Shown one piece after another: positions 34,924 through 43,116 of a DNA stretch of 64,000 bases (position 1 is the stretch's first letter; each line of letters begins with the position of its first letter). The DNA comes from an uncultured Treponema sp. (GTDB lineage Bacteria; Spirochaetota; Spirochaetia; Treponematales; Treponemataceae): NCBI GenBank assembly GCA_937877535.1, contig CALFJF010000005.1, positions 1-64,000 on the forward strand, read 5' to 3'. The notes under the pieces were generated by a model. That model saw only the letters and a list, made by a program, of their open reading frames with translations. It made no database searches and was not told the DNA's origin. A program made the position numbers and the translations under genes.

Positions 34924-35739
34924 ATGTCCGCCTTGGACTCATTTTTGTCTTTTTATTCTGTCGTTGAACCAATAATCGACATTTTTGTGACGACCGCCGT
35001 GCTTTACGCCGTTTACGGAATTATCGCGCGAACAAACGCTTTGCAATTAGTTCGCGCGGGCGTTGTGATTGTAATCGTTTACATTGCCGCCTACGTTCTT
35101 CGGTTGCACGTTCTTATGTGGGGATTGCAAAAAATCGCACCCGCGCTCGCGCTTGTTTTGGCAATCGTCTTTCAACCAGAAATCCGAAAATTGCTTTTGA
35201 AAGTGGGGCAAATGGATTGGAAGCCTTTTGGTCAGCGAACAAAGCACACTTACGCCGACGCGGTTATCATTGCCGCCGAAACGCTTTCGCGGAAAAAGAA
35301 AGGAATGCTCGTTGTTTTTTCAAGAAATTCGCGGCTCGATAATTTTATTGAATCAGGAACGAGACTCGACGCGGATATTTCGAGTGCGCTTCTTGTAACG
35401 ATTTTTTCGTTTGAAACGCCACTCCACGACGCGGCGTGCATTGTGGAAAATGGCAAAATCGTTGCGGCGGGGTGCTTTTTGCCGCTTTCGGAGCGAAACG
35501 ACATAAAAAAGACGTTTGGAACGAGGCATCGGGCGGCTCTTGGAATGAGCGAGCAAACCGACGCAGTTGTGCTTGTTGTTTCTGAAGAAACGGGCGCAAT
35601 GAGTCTTGCTTACGATTCCAAATTCGACTACGACCTTTCAACTGGGCAGTTGACCGCAACGCTCAACAAATTGCTTGATGTTACGGACAAAAATAGAACA
35701 ATAGAGAACACAATCGATGAAAGTATTTCAGTTAATTAA
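34924..35739 (+). CDS. cdaA: Diadenylate cyclase CdaA with altered DGA motif
   Basis: A 271-residue membrane protein expected to make c-di-AMP from two ATP. Three N-terminal helices lead to a DisA_N domain. The RHR motif is intact (GTRHRAALG), but the other signature motif reads LHDAACIV where family members have LHDGA: the Gly is Ala. In the known active sites this motif places the catalytic Asp and the substrate, so activity may be altered. SERNDIKK and VSEETGAMSLAY agree with CdaA. CGGAGG precedes the ATG at 34924. The ybbR gene overlaps its 3' end by 23 bases, the usual cdaA-cdaR arrangement. Confidence 0.88.
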   Translation: MSALDSFLSFYSVVEPIIDIFVTTAVLYAVYGIIARTNALQLVRAGVVIVIVYIAAYVLRLHVLMWGLQKIAPALALVLAIVFQPEIRKLLLKVGQMDWKPFGQRTKHTYADAVIIAAETLSRKKKGMLVVFSRNSRLDNFIESGTRLDADISSALLVTIFSFETPLHDAACIVENGKIVAAGCFLPLSERNDIKKTFGTRHRAALGMSEQTDAVVLVVSEETGAMSLAYDSKFDYDLSTGQLTATLNKLLDVTDKNRTIENTIDESISVN

Positions 35740-36697
35740 AAGATTTTTTACAGAAAAGTTTGAGTTAAACGTTCCCGCTTTAGTCGTTTGTTTTGCGCTT
35801 TCGTGCTTTTTGTACTACGTGTACCGCTCGCAGACGCTTCGGGAGCGGGCATTTACAGTGCCGCTCACCGTTATCGCGGAAAACGGAATCGTTCCCGCAG
35901 GTCCTCATAAAAGCGACGTGCAAGTCATCATAAAAGGAAATCCCGACGACGTGAACTCTTTGAGTGAGCGTGATTTTTCGGCATATCTTGACTTAAATTA
36001 TGCTTCTTCTGGCGGAGAAGTCGATGTTCCTGTTCTTCTTCGACTTTCTGACGAGGCGGGGCGAATCGTGTCGCTTGAAACGCGGTGCGTTCCAGGGCAC
36101 GTTGTGTTGGCGGTTGAAGAAGAAGTTTCGGAACTTGTTTCCGTGGAACCGCAAATTATGGGGCTTTGCGCAAACGGTTTTGAAGTGAGTTCCGTTTCAA
36201 TTTCGCCTCCGCAAATTCGCGTAACCGGTCCGCGCTCTCGCGTTAGTTCGATTTCCGCTCTAAAGGCTGAAAGCGTGAGCGTTGACGGGGCAGAAAAAGA
36301 CGTAAGCGCGGACGTTGGAATTGACGGAAAACCAAAATTCTTAAAAATTGACTCGGAATCGTTTTCTGTGTTTGCCGAAATCGTTCCTGTAAAAAAGGCG
36401 CAAAAAATCGACCTTGTGCGCGTGAATCTTCAAAATATTCCTGAAAATCTCTTTGTTTCTTCTCAAACCGAAAATATTTCGCTTACGATTTACGGAAATC
36501 AATCTGAAGTTGAAAAATGGCGACCTCCTCAAAACCTTGTAACGGCGGATTGCTCAAAAATTCGCTCGGCTGGCAGATTTGCAGTTCCCGTTTCCATAAA
36601 TCTTCCAGCGAGATTTTCGCTTACGGGAGAAGTTGCGCGGACTGTTTTTGTAACATTTCAAGAAAAGAAAATCGCAGAATCCGAGGAGGGCGAATAA
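35717..36697 (+). CDS. YbbR-domain protein (CdaR-like regulator of CdaA)
   Basis: A 326-residue protein with one N-terminal transmembrane segment (VPALVVCFALSCFLYYVY) and an external part made of YbbR-type beta domains; phrases such as PPQIRVTGPRSRVSSISAL and VRVNLQNIPENL show the repeating pattern. In Firmicutes the equivalent CdaR binds and modulates CdaA. Here gene order and the 23-bp overlap with cdaA support the same partnership, though this is inference. acpS follows 5 bases after the stop. Confidence 0.83.
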   Translation: MKVFQLIKRFFTEKFELNVPALVVCFALSCFLYYVYRSQTLRERAFTVPLTVIAENGIVPAGPHKSDVQVIIKGNPDDVNSLSERDFSAYLDLNYASSGGEVDVPVLLRLSDEAGRIVSLETRCVPGHVVLAVEEEVSELVSVEPQIMGLCANGFEVSSVSISPPQIRVTGPRSRVSSISALKAESVSVDGAEKDVSADVGIDGKPKFLKIDSESFSVFAEIVPVKKAQKIDLVRVNLQNIPENLFVSSQTENISLTIYGNQSEVEKWRPPQNLVTADCSKIRSAGRFAVPVSINLPARFSLTGEVARTVFVTFQEKKIAESEEGE

Positions 36698-36702
36698 AAT
36701 AG

Positions 36703-37083
36703 ATGATTTTTGGAGTTGGCGTTGACATTGTAAAAATTGCCCGTTTTGAAAAATGGGCAAAAAATCCCGCCTTAATCGAGCGTTTTTTTAACGAACGTGA
36801 GCGACTTCCGTTGGGAGCAAAAGAACGGCGTTTTTCTGAGCATTACGCTGCGCGGTTTGCGGCAAAAGAAGCGTTTTCAAAGGCTTTGGGAACGGGGCTG
36901 TGCGGTTTTGCTCTTTCGGAAGTGTGGATTGAAAACAAAGAAAGCGGAGAGCCAAAAATCGTTCTTTCTGGAAATGCTCAAAAAAAAGTGGTGGAAAAAG
37001 CGGGAAGCGGGGCAAACGTTTTTGTTTCACTTTCTCACGAAAAAGAATTTGCCGTTGCGTTCGTTGTAATCGAGCGGCAATAG
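36703..37083 (+). CDS. acpS: Holo-[acyl-carrier-protein] synthase
   Basis: A 126-residue enzyme that moves 4'-phosphopantetheine from CoA to acyl carrier protein. GVGVDIVKIARFEKW carries the metal-binding Asp, and HYAARFAAKEAFSKALGTG carries the metal-binding Glu and the signature KEA-SKA-G. VSLSHEKEFAVAFV is the last strand. Size is normal for AcpS. It begins 5 bases after the ybbR stop. Confidence 0.92.
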   Translation: MIFGVGVDIVKIARFEKWAKNPALIERFFNERERLPLGAKERRFSEHYAARFAAKEAFSKALGTGLCGFALSEVWIENKESGEPKIVLSGNAQKKVVEKAGSGANVFVSLSHEKEFAVAFVVIERQ

Positions 37084-37133
37084 CAGAAAATCGTTTTTCG
37101 TCGTAAAATATCACAATCAAAAAAGGAGAAAAA

Positions 37134-38057
37134 ATGTACGCAAATGTAAAGAAAAAAGAGGCTCCCAAAAAGCCCTTAAAAATATCATATTGGTCAAAAA
37201 CAAAATGCTACTGCCCCGTTTGTCGCCGCGATTTTGAAAAAGAGGAAATGCTTACGGGAAGCGGGCGCACAAACGCTGGCGACCTTACGGACGAACTTCA
37301 TCGCTTGTATATTCCCACGGCAAAATACGGCGAAGTGTATCCTTTGATTTACGCGATTGGCGCGTGTCCAAAATGTCATCTCGCGCTTTTTTGGTCGGAT
37401 TTTGAAGCAATCAAAGAAGACAAAAAAACGTTGACTGCGTTGCGGGACGATGACCAAACGCGCCGCGCGCAAGTTGAAACGATTTTTCCGCATTACAACT
37501 TAAAGCGCGAGCGGACGCTTCTTGATGGCGCGGCAATGTATTATCTTGCACTGCTTTCATACGAAAAAGTCGATTTAGGATATTCTCCCACAATAAAACG
37601 CGCGATAATTTCAATCAGGCTCGCTTGGCTTTGCAATCACATAAACGAAAAAGTGCCAGGGCGAAATTACGATTTTATCGCAAAGAATTTTTACAAAAAG
37701 GCGTTGTTTTTTTACGAGCAAACGCTCGCGAATGAAACTTCGGGAGTTGAAGCGATTGGCGGAATTGGTTCTTTGGGACCCGACACGGATTTTAACTACG
37801 GGTACGACGGAATCATTTATTTGAACGCGATTCTTGAATACAAATACGGGCAAACAGAAGACCTCGCTTTGAGATTCAAAAAATTCGGAACGAACAAGCG
37901 TTCAATCGCTCGGATTTTTGGAATCGGAAAAAAGAGCAAAGAAAAACCTGGTCCGCTTTTGAACGTTGCGCGAGAATTGTATGAAAAACTGAACAAAGAA
38001 CTCAAAGACGCAAATTCAATCGAAGCGGAACTTGAAGACGAAGACGAAGAGGCGTAA
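37134..38057 (+). CDS. DUF2225 protein
   Basis: A 307-residue cytoplasmic protein of the DUF2225 family. Two CxxC pairs, CPVC (about residue 25) and CPKC (about residue 80), look like a zinc site. Between them lies GSGRTNAGDLTDELHRLYIP, and the later half is helical with TPR-like features (AMYYLALLSYEKVDLGYSPT, ALFFYEQTLANETSGVEAIG). The C-terminus is acidic (EAELEDEDEEA). The family is frequent in spirochaetes and Firmicutes; its function is not known. AAGGAGAAAAA precedes the ATG. truA begins 3 bases after the stop. Confidence 0.82.
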   Translation: MYANVKKKEAPKKPLKISYWSKTKCYCPVCRRDFEKEEMLTGSGRTNAGDLTDELHRLYIPTAKYGEVYPLIYAIGACPKCHLALFWSDFEAIKEDKKTLTALRDDDQTRRAQVETIFPHYNLKRERTLLDGAAMYYLALLSYEKVDLGYSPTIKRAIISIRLAWLCNHINEKVPGRNYDFIAKNFYKKALFFYEQTLANETSGVEAIGGIGSLGPDTDFNYGYDGIIYLNAILEYKYGQTEDLALRFKKFGTNKRSIARIFGIGKKSKEKPGPLLNVARELYEKLNKELKDANSIEAELEDEDEEA

Positions 38058-38060
38058 AGG

Positions 38061-38837
38061 ATGAGAAATATTCTTCTTTCCGTGTCTTATGACGGAACTG
38101 ATTTTTGCGGTTGGCAACGGCAAGACGGCGGGGCAAACGGAAAACCGCTCCGAACAGTTCAAGCGGAAATGGAGAAGGCACTTTTGAAAGTCCACAAAAG
38201 TGCCGTTTCTCTTCACGGAAGCGGGCGCACGGATTCTGGTGTTCATGCGCGCGCGCAGGCGGCACATTTTTTTTCTCCCATAGATTCGATTCCTGTAAAA
38301 AATTATGTTTTTGCGCTCAATTCGTTTTTGCCGCGCGACGTTCGCGTAAACGCTGCCCGCGAAGTTCCTTTGGATTTTGATGCGCGTTTTTCTGCCACGA
38401 GCCGAACGTATAGGTATTTTTTTTGTTGTTCAGAAAGTCAATTCGCTTCGGAGAGCCGTTTTTCTTGGCACATAAAGCGGTTTCCAGACATAAAACGACT
38501 AAACGAAATGGCTTCCGTTCTTTCTGGCGAACTTGACTGCGCGTCGTTTGCTGCCGCAGGGGATGCGAGCATTTCAACAAATCGATTTATCGATTACGCG
38601 CATTTTTATCCCGAAGGCGAAAAACTCATTTTTGAAATTCGAGCGAACGCATTTTTGTGGAAAATGGTGCGAACGCTTGCGGGAACGCTTTTGCAACTCG
38701 AAAAGCGCGGTGCGACAAAGGCTGAATTTCAAAAAATCCTTGAAAGTCGAAACAGAAAAAACGCGGGCGTTACCGCGCCTCCCGAAGGCCTTTTTCTTTG
38801 GAGCGTTGAATTCGACGGCGTGCGTCGGCATCCGTAG
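38061..38837 (+). CDS. truA: tRNA pseudouridine synthase A
   Basis: A 258-residue TruA that converts uridines 38-40 of the tRNA anticodon arm to pseudouridine. VSYDGTDFCGWQRQ opens the fold, GSGRTDSGVHARAQ holds the catalytic Asp, and FDARFSATSRTYRYFF matches the next motif. AFLWKMVRTLAGTLLQ near the end is also conserved. It starts 3 bases after DUF2225, so the genes share a transcript. Its 3' end faces the priA 3' end 6 bases away. Confidence 0.94.
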   Translation: MRNILLSVSYDGTDFCGWQRQDGGANGKPLRTVQAEMEKALLKVHKSAVSLHGSGRTDSGVHARAQAAHFFSPIDSIPVKNYVFALNSFLPRDVRVNAAREVPLDFDARFSATSRTYRYFFCCSESQFASESRFSWHIKRFPDIKRLNEMASVLSGELDCASFAAAGDASISTNRFIDYAHFYPEGEKLIFEIRANAFLWKMVRTLAGTLLQLEKRGATKAEFQKILESRNRKNAGVTAPPEGLFLWSVEFDGVRRHP

Positions 38838-38843
38838 TGTGTT

Positions 38844-40886
38844 TCACAAAAGGTCTGTGGGGTCTACGTCACATTCTATGTAGCACTGAGGGCTGTGCGT
38901 GTAGCAAAACAAAAATCGACTCGAAAGCAGTTGTAAAATCGAAATCGACGGACCGCGAAGTAAAATCTGCTGCCTGTAATTATCGTTGACTTTTGAAAGC
39001 GGACACTCCGAAGGACCCAAAATTTCTGTCCAAAGGGCAGCCTTTTTGAGCGAATCGTTTTTTTCTTCGGAGAATTTTTTTGCAATTTCGTCCAAAATCG
39101 AGTGAAGCAAAACCGCCGCCGATTCAGAAAAATCCACGGACGCTTTTTCCGACCGTGAGCGAAAAACGAGCCGCACAAGCCTTGAATATGGCGGAAAATT
39201 GGTCGCCTTTCTGATTTGGAGTTCTTCTTCATAAAATTGCGTCGTGTTTCCACAAACCGCCATAAAAACGGGTCCGCCGTTTGTTTGGTACGTTTGCACA
39301 AGGACTTTGCCGTCTGGAAAAAATCGTCCCGCTCTGCCAGCAACTTGCGTGATAAGCGAAAACGTCCGCTCCGAAGAACGAAAATCTGGCAAATGCAAAC
39401 CGATGTCGGCTTGAAGCACGCCCACGAGTTTGAGTTTTGGAAAATTCAGCCCCTTTGCGACCATTTGCGTTCCCAAAAGAATGTCCCATTCACCTTTTTT
39501 GAATTCGTCGATTTTTTCGGGGATTTTGCGCGTGCTTACGCTGTCGGTGTCAAGGCGCAAAATCCGCGCATTTGGAAATTTTGCTCGCGTTTCATTTTCA
39601 ACGAATTCTGTTCCAAAACCCGAATATCCAATGTCCAAAGAGCCACATTCGGGGCATTTTTGCAACTGTGGCACGCTCCAGCCGCAATAATGGCAACGAA
39701 GTCGCTTTTCTTTTTTGTGCAGCGTAAGCGAAACGGAGCAATTTTTGCATTTCATTTCAAATCCGCATGAAGCGCAGCGAAAATAATGCGAAAATCCGCG
39801 TCTATTCAAAAAAAGAATCGTTTGCCGTTTTTCTTTGAGCGCGTCATCGATTTCTTTTTTGAGTTCTGGAGAAATCGCCCCAGAGTCCTGCGGCACAAGC
39901 GACAAATCGACCGTGCGCACGTCTGGCATTGCGCCACCCGCGAGCCGCTTTGTAAGAATATGCGAAGAGATTTTTCCTTCTTTCATCAGTTTCCACGCTT
40001 CCACGCTTGGAGTCGCGCTTCCAAGCAAAAGCGGGATTTTTTTTTCTAAGCTCCTGTGCATTGCGCATTGCCGCGCGTGGTATCGCGGAGTTTCCCCCGA
40101 TTTATACGAGCCGTCATGCTCCTCATCGATTATGATGAGCCCTAAATCGGGAACAGGCGCAAAAATCGCACTCCGCGCCCCCACCACAATTCTCGCTTCT
40201 TTTGACAAAATCCGATTCCATTCTTTGAGCCTTTGACTTGGCGTGAGAGCCGAATGAAGCACGGCAACTTGATTTCCAAATCGTGCCAAAACTGCCGAAA
40301 CCGCTTGTCTTGTAAGGGAAATTTCTGGAACGAGATAAATAACTCCTTTTTCCGCTTCCAAAATTCGCTCGGCGACGCTCAAAAAAACTTCGGTTTTTCC
40401 CGTTCCCGTCGCTCCGTAAACGTAATGAAACAATTTTCCTTCGTTTTGACTTTTTTCAATTATTTCGTTTACGGCTTTTTTTTGCTCTTCGCTCAACGTT
40501 TTTTTTTGAAAATCGGCATCGATTTCAAACGGCATTGAATCAAGCCCCGATTCTCGCCGCCCCGAAGGAATCATCGCGCTCAACGTTTCGCCCAGTGAAC
40601 AAACGTAGAAATGGGAAATCCAGCGAGCAAGAGAAATCGTTTCTTTTGTGAAAACTGTTCTTTTGTCAACGACTTTTTTGATTTTGCGAATTTTTGAAGA
40701 ATCGAATCCTAGATTGTGGGGCAGTTCGTCCATTTCGGAAACAACAAAGCCTTTCGCGCTCGAATTTCCAAAAGGAATGTCAACTCTAAAACCCACAAGA
40801 GAATCGTTTTCTTTTTCTTCGAGATTTTGATAAATGAACGTTTGCGGGAGCGGACGATTTAAGGCAATTTCAAGATATTTTGCCAT
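38844..40886 (-). CDS. priA: Primosomal replication protein N' (replication restart helicase)
   Basis: A 680-residue helicase that reassembles replication forks. An N-terminal 3'-binding domain comes first (YLEIALNRPLPQTFIY). The helicase motifs are YGATGTGKTEVFL (I), DEEHDGSYKSGE (II, DEEH), LLGSATPSVE (III) and QVAGRAGRFFPDGKV (VI). Two zinc sites between the helicase lobes come from CASCGFEMKCKNCSVSL and CHYCGWSVPQLQKCPECGS. The ATG at 40886 directly precedes the udg stop on the same strand with no gap, so both are translated from one message. Confidence 0.94.
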   Translation of the reverse strand: MAKYLEIALNRPLPQTFIYQNLEEKENDSLVGFRVDIPFGNSSAKGFVVSEMDELPHNLGFDSSKIRKIKKVVDKRTVFTKETISLARWISHFYVCSLGETLSAMIPSGRRESGLDSMPFEIDADFQKKTLSEEQKKAVNEIIEKSQNEGKLFHYVYGATGTGKTEVFLSVAERILEAEKGVIYLVPEISLTRQAVSAVLARFGNQVAVLHSALTPSQRLKEWNRILSKEARIVVGARSAIFAPVPDLGLIIIDEEHDGSYKSGETPRYHARQCAMHRSLEKKIPLLLGSATPSVEAWKLMKEGKISSHILTKRLAGGAMPDVRTVDLSLVPQDSGAISPELKKEIDDALKEKRQTILFLNRRGFSHYFRCASCGFEMKCKNCSVSLTLHKKEKRLRCHYCGWSVPQLQKCPECGSLDIGYSGFGTEFVENETRAKFPNARILRLDTDSVSTRKIPEKIDEFKKGEWDILLGTQMVAKGLNFPKLKLVGVLQADIGLHLPDFRSSERTFSLITQVAGRAGRFFPDGKVLVQTYQTNGGPVFMAVCGNTTQFYEEELQIRKATNFPPYSRLVRLVFRSRSEKASVDFSESAAVLLHSILDEIAKKFSEEKNDSLKKAALWTEILGPSECPLSKVNDNYRQQILLRGPSISILQLLSSRFLFCYTHSPQCYIECDVDPTDLL

Positions 40887-41678
40887 TTATGCCTCCGCGT
40901 TTTCGTACTGTGGCTCAATTTCGCGGAGTTTTTCGCGAAAAATCTTGAGGTCTTCCCACGCCGTTCGCTTGTTTTCTGGAAAGCGCAAAAGTGCACTCGG
41001 ATGATACGTTGCCAAAAGCGGAATCCCGTTCAAAGAAAGAATTTGCCCGTGCAATTTCACAACGCCGTTACTCGTTTTGAGGAGATTTTTTAACGCTGTG
41101 CTTCCTGCTGCAAGAATCGCTTTTGGTTTTAGAATGGCAATTTGCGCGTCCAAAAAACTTCGGCACGCTTCGGCTTCGTCTAAAAACGGCGTTCGATTTT
41201 GTGGCGGGCGGCATTTTACGATGTTTGAAATATAGCAATTTTTGCTTCTTGAAAGTCCAATCGCGCCAAGCATTTTGTCCAAAAGTTGTCCCGCCGCGCC
41301 CACAAACGGTCTTCCCGTTGCGTCTTCCTCAGCCCCTGGTCCTTCTCCTACAACAAGCACGAGCGGATTTTTGACACCTTCTCCCAAAACTGTTTTGTTT
41401 CGAGTTTTGCACAATCGGCACCTGGAACACGAATCGATTTTTTGCGCGATTGAAAGCAATTTTTCTTCAACACTTCGATTTTCGTTTGGTTCTGGTTGCA
41501 TTTTTTCTTGCTGTTGTGCGTTTTGAGCGATTGAAAGCGCGCCTTGTTCAATTTTTTGTTCTTCGTCGTCTAAAAGATTTGGCTTTTCGCGCGGAAAAGC
41601 GGGCGAGGAAATCGAATAAAAAGAATCCGAGGCGGTTTTTAGAAAATCGTAGAGCAAGGATTTTTGCACGTGCGTCAT
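40887..41678 (-). CDS. Family 4 uracil-DNA glycosylase
   Basis: A 263-residue protein with the family 4 (UdgA-type) fold from about residue 80: GEGPGAEEDATGRPFVGAAGQLLD is the uracil-recognition region, and TYHPSALLR is the second motif. CSRCRLC and later Cys residues (IVKCRPP, EACRSF) fit the Fe-S cluster that these enzymes carry. It removes uracil from DNA after cytosine deamination. Residues 1-75 are an extra, low-complexity part (AQNAQQQEKMQPEPNENRS) not needed for catalysis. TACAAT on the minus strand ends 7 nt before the ATG and no ribosome binding site is present, so the mRNA is probably leaderless. It is divergent from the glycosyltransferase. Confidence 0.9.
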   Translation of the reverse strand: MTHVQKSLLYDFLKTASDSFYSISSPAFPREKPNLLDDEEQKIEQGALSIAQNAQQQEKMQPEPNENRSVEEKLLSIAQKIDSCSRCRLCKTRNKTVLGEGVKNPLVLVVGEGPGAEEDATGRPFVGAAGQLLDKMLGAIGLSRSKNCYISNIVKCRPPQNRTPFLDEAEACRSFLDAQIAILKPKAILAAGSTALKNLLKTSNGVVKLHGQILSLNGIPLLATYHPSALLRFPENKRTAWEDLKIFREKLREIEPQYENAEA

Positions 41679-41685
41679 GCTAAAA

Positions 41686-41713
41686 ATTGTAGCAAAAATT
41701 TTTGTTGTGGTAA
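41686..41713 (-). promoter_or_regulatory. Leaderless promoter of the uracil-DNA glycosylase gene
   Basis: TACAAT (41686-41691, minus strand) is 7 nt from ATG at 41678. TTACCA (41708-41713) at 16 bp may be the -35. Confidence 0.55.
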
Positions 41714-41743
41714 AATCAAATTCCGCGTCTTCTTTTTGTGCAG

Positions 41744-41772
41744 TTCACGCACGAAGAAAAATTTGCTATACT
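41744..41772 (+). promoter_or_regulatory. Leaderless promoter of the glycosyltransferase gene
   Basis: TTCACG (41744-41749), 17 bp, TATACT (41767-41772). The ATG at 41779 begins 6 nt after the -10 box, so transcription should start at or next to it. Confidence 0.6.
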
Positions 41773-41778
41773 TTTTGC

Positions 41779-43089
41779 ATGAAAATCGCCATGTTCACGG
41801 ACGCTTATTTTCCGCGCATAAACGGCGTGAGTGTGTCCGTGAGGTCTTACGCAACAGAACTCTCAAAACTCAAACACGAAGTCGCCGTGGTTTGCCTTGA
41901 ATATTCTGAAGAGCAGCAGCGGAGCGCGCTTTTTGACGAAAAATCGAGCGACGAAAAAAGTCCGTTTAGAATTATTCGCATTCCTTCCACGCGAACGGTT
42001 TTTTCAAAAGAAGACCGAATGGCGCGCCTTGACAAGTGGCACAGAATAAAGCGCGAGATGGATTCGTTTCGCCCCGACGTGATTCATCTCAATTCGGAGT
42101 GGATAATCGGATATTTTGGAGCCATGTACGCGCACCGGCGGAAAATCCCGCTCGTCTTTACGTTTCACACGATGTGGGAAGATTATCTTGCAAATTACAT
42201 TCCGTTCATGCCTGTGCGGAGTTTGCGGCGAATTGGAAAAAGCGTGGTGAAATTCTATCTAAAGCGAGCGGACGTTATAATCGTGCCAACAGAGCGAATC
42301 GCGGACGTTGTAAAAGAATACGGCGTTCAGCGAGAAACGCGGATTCTTCCAACGGGAATTCCAAACAGCGCGAATTTTTCGCTTTCGCGCTCGCTTTCGA
42401 TTTCGACGCGGCTTTTCAAAAAATATCCGCAACTCAAAGGAAAAAAAGTGTTGCTTTTTGTTGGTCGAATCGTAAAAGAAAAAAATCTCACGTTTTTGTT
42501 TGACGTGCTAGAAATCGTAAAAAAGCACGTTCCAAAAACGGCTTTGCTTTTTGTGGGTGGCGGACCATTTTTGGAAGAACTGTCGCAAATCGCGGACGCT
42601 CGCGGGCTTTCGCAGTCCGTGGCTTTTCCGGGGTACGCCAAAAGCGAGGATTTGATTTATTTTTATCGACTTGCGCACGTCTTTGTGTTTCCGTCAAAGA
42701 CTGAAACGCAAGGGCTTGTTACGCTTGAAGCGATGAACGCTTCGCTTCCCGTTGTGGCAATCGGCGAGTTGGGAACGGCGGACGTTATGCAAGGCGACAA
42801 CGGCGGTTTTATGACGCGCGATAACGTTGAAGAGTTTTCGGAAAAAGTTGTGCGCCTTTTGACAGAGCCGTCTCTTAGAAAAAAAAAGGCGCGAGAAGCG
42901 GCAGTCTGGGGCGCAAAATGGCGCATTTCCGCGCTGACTCCTTCGCTCATTTCGTGTTACGTTGAAGCGTTGCACAAAAAGGATTCTGAAAACGAAGATT
43001 CCGCCGCTGAATACGAAGAATTTGAAAACGTATTCAATTCGGAAGTCGATTTTTCAGCCGTTCTTGGTGCAGAAAATGAAAAAGTGTAG
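41779..43089 (+). CDS. GT4-family glycosyltransferase
   Basis: A 436-residue glycosyltransferase with a GT-B fold. KIAMFTDAYFPRINGVSVSV is the usual N-terminal loop of enzymes such as the alpha-monoglucosyldiacylglycerol synthase group. FTFHTMWEDY and ILPTGIP follow. The nucleotide-sugar site is LLFVGRIVKEKNL, then FVFPSKTETQGLVTLEAMNASLPVVA, containing the E-x7-E motif. A role in glycolipid or surface polysaccharide synthesis is likely; the sugar is unknown. The C-terminal 40 residues are acidic. ATG 41779 was preferred over an upstream in-frame ATG at 41677 because the family begins here and the promoter lies directly before it. Confidence 0.87.
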   Translation: MKIAMFTDAYFPRINGVSVSVRSYATELSKLKHEVAVVCLEYSEEQQRSALFDEKSSDEKSPFRIIRIPSTRTVFSKEDRMARLDKWHRIKREMDSFRPDVIHLNSEWIIGYFGAMYAHRRKIPLVFTFHTMWEDYLANYIPFMPVRSLRRIGKSVVKFYLKRADVIIVPTERIADVVKEYGVQRETRILPTGIPNSANFSLSRSLSISTRLFKKYPQLKGKKVLLFVGRIVKEKNLTFLFDVLEIVKKHVPKTALLFVGGGPFLEELSQIADARGLSQSVAFPGYAKSEDLIYFYRLAHVFVFPSKTETQGLVTLEAMNASLPVVAIGELGTADVMQGDNGGFMTRDNVEEFSEKVVRLLTEPSLRKKKAREAAVWGAKWRISALTPSLISCYVEALHKKDSENEDSAAEYEEFENVFNSEVDFSAVLGAENEKV

Positions 43090-43116
43090 ATTTGTTTGAA
43101 AAAGGATTTGTTTTTT

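Noticed and set aside
41677..41778. 34-residue extension of the glycosyltransferase
   Set aside because: It contains the -35 and -10 boxes and overlaps the divergent glycosylase start; the family begins at 41779.
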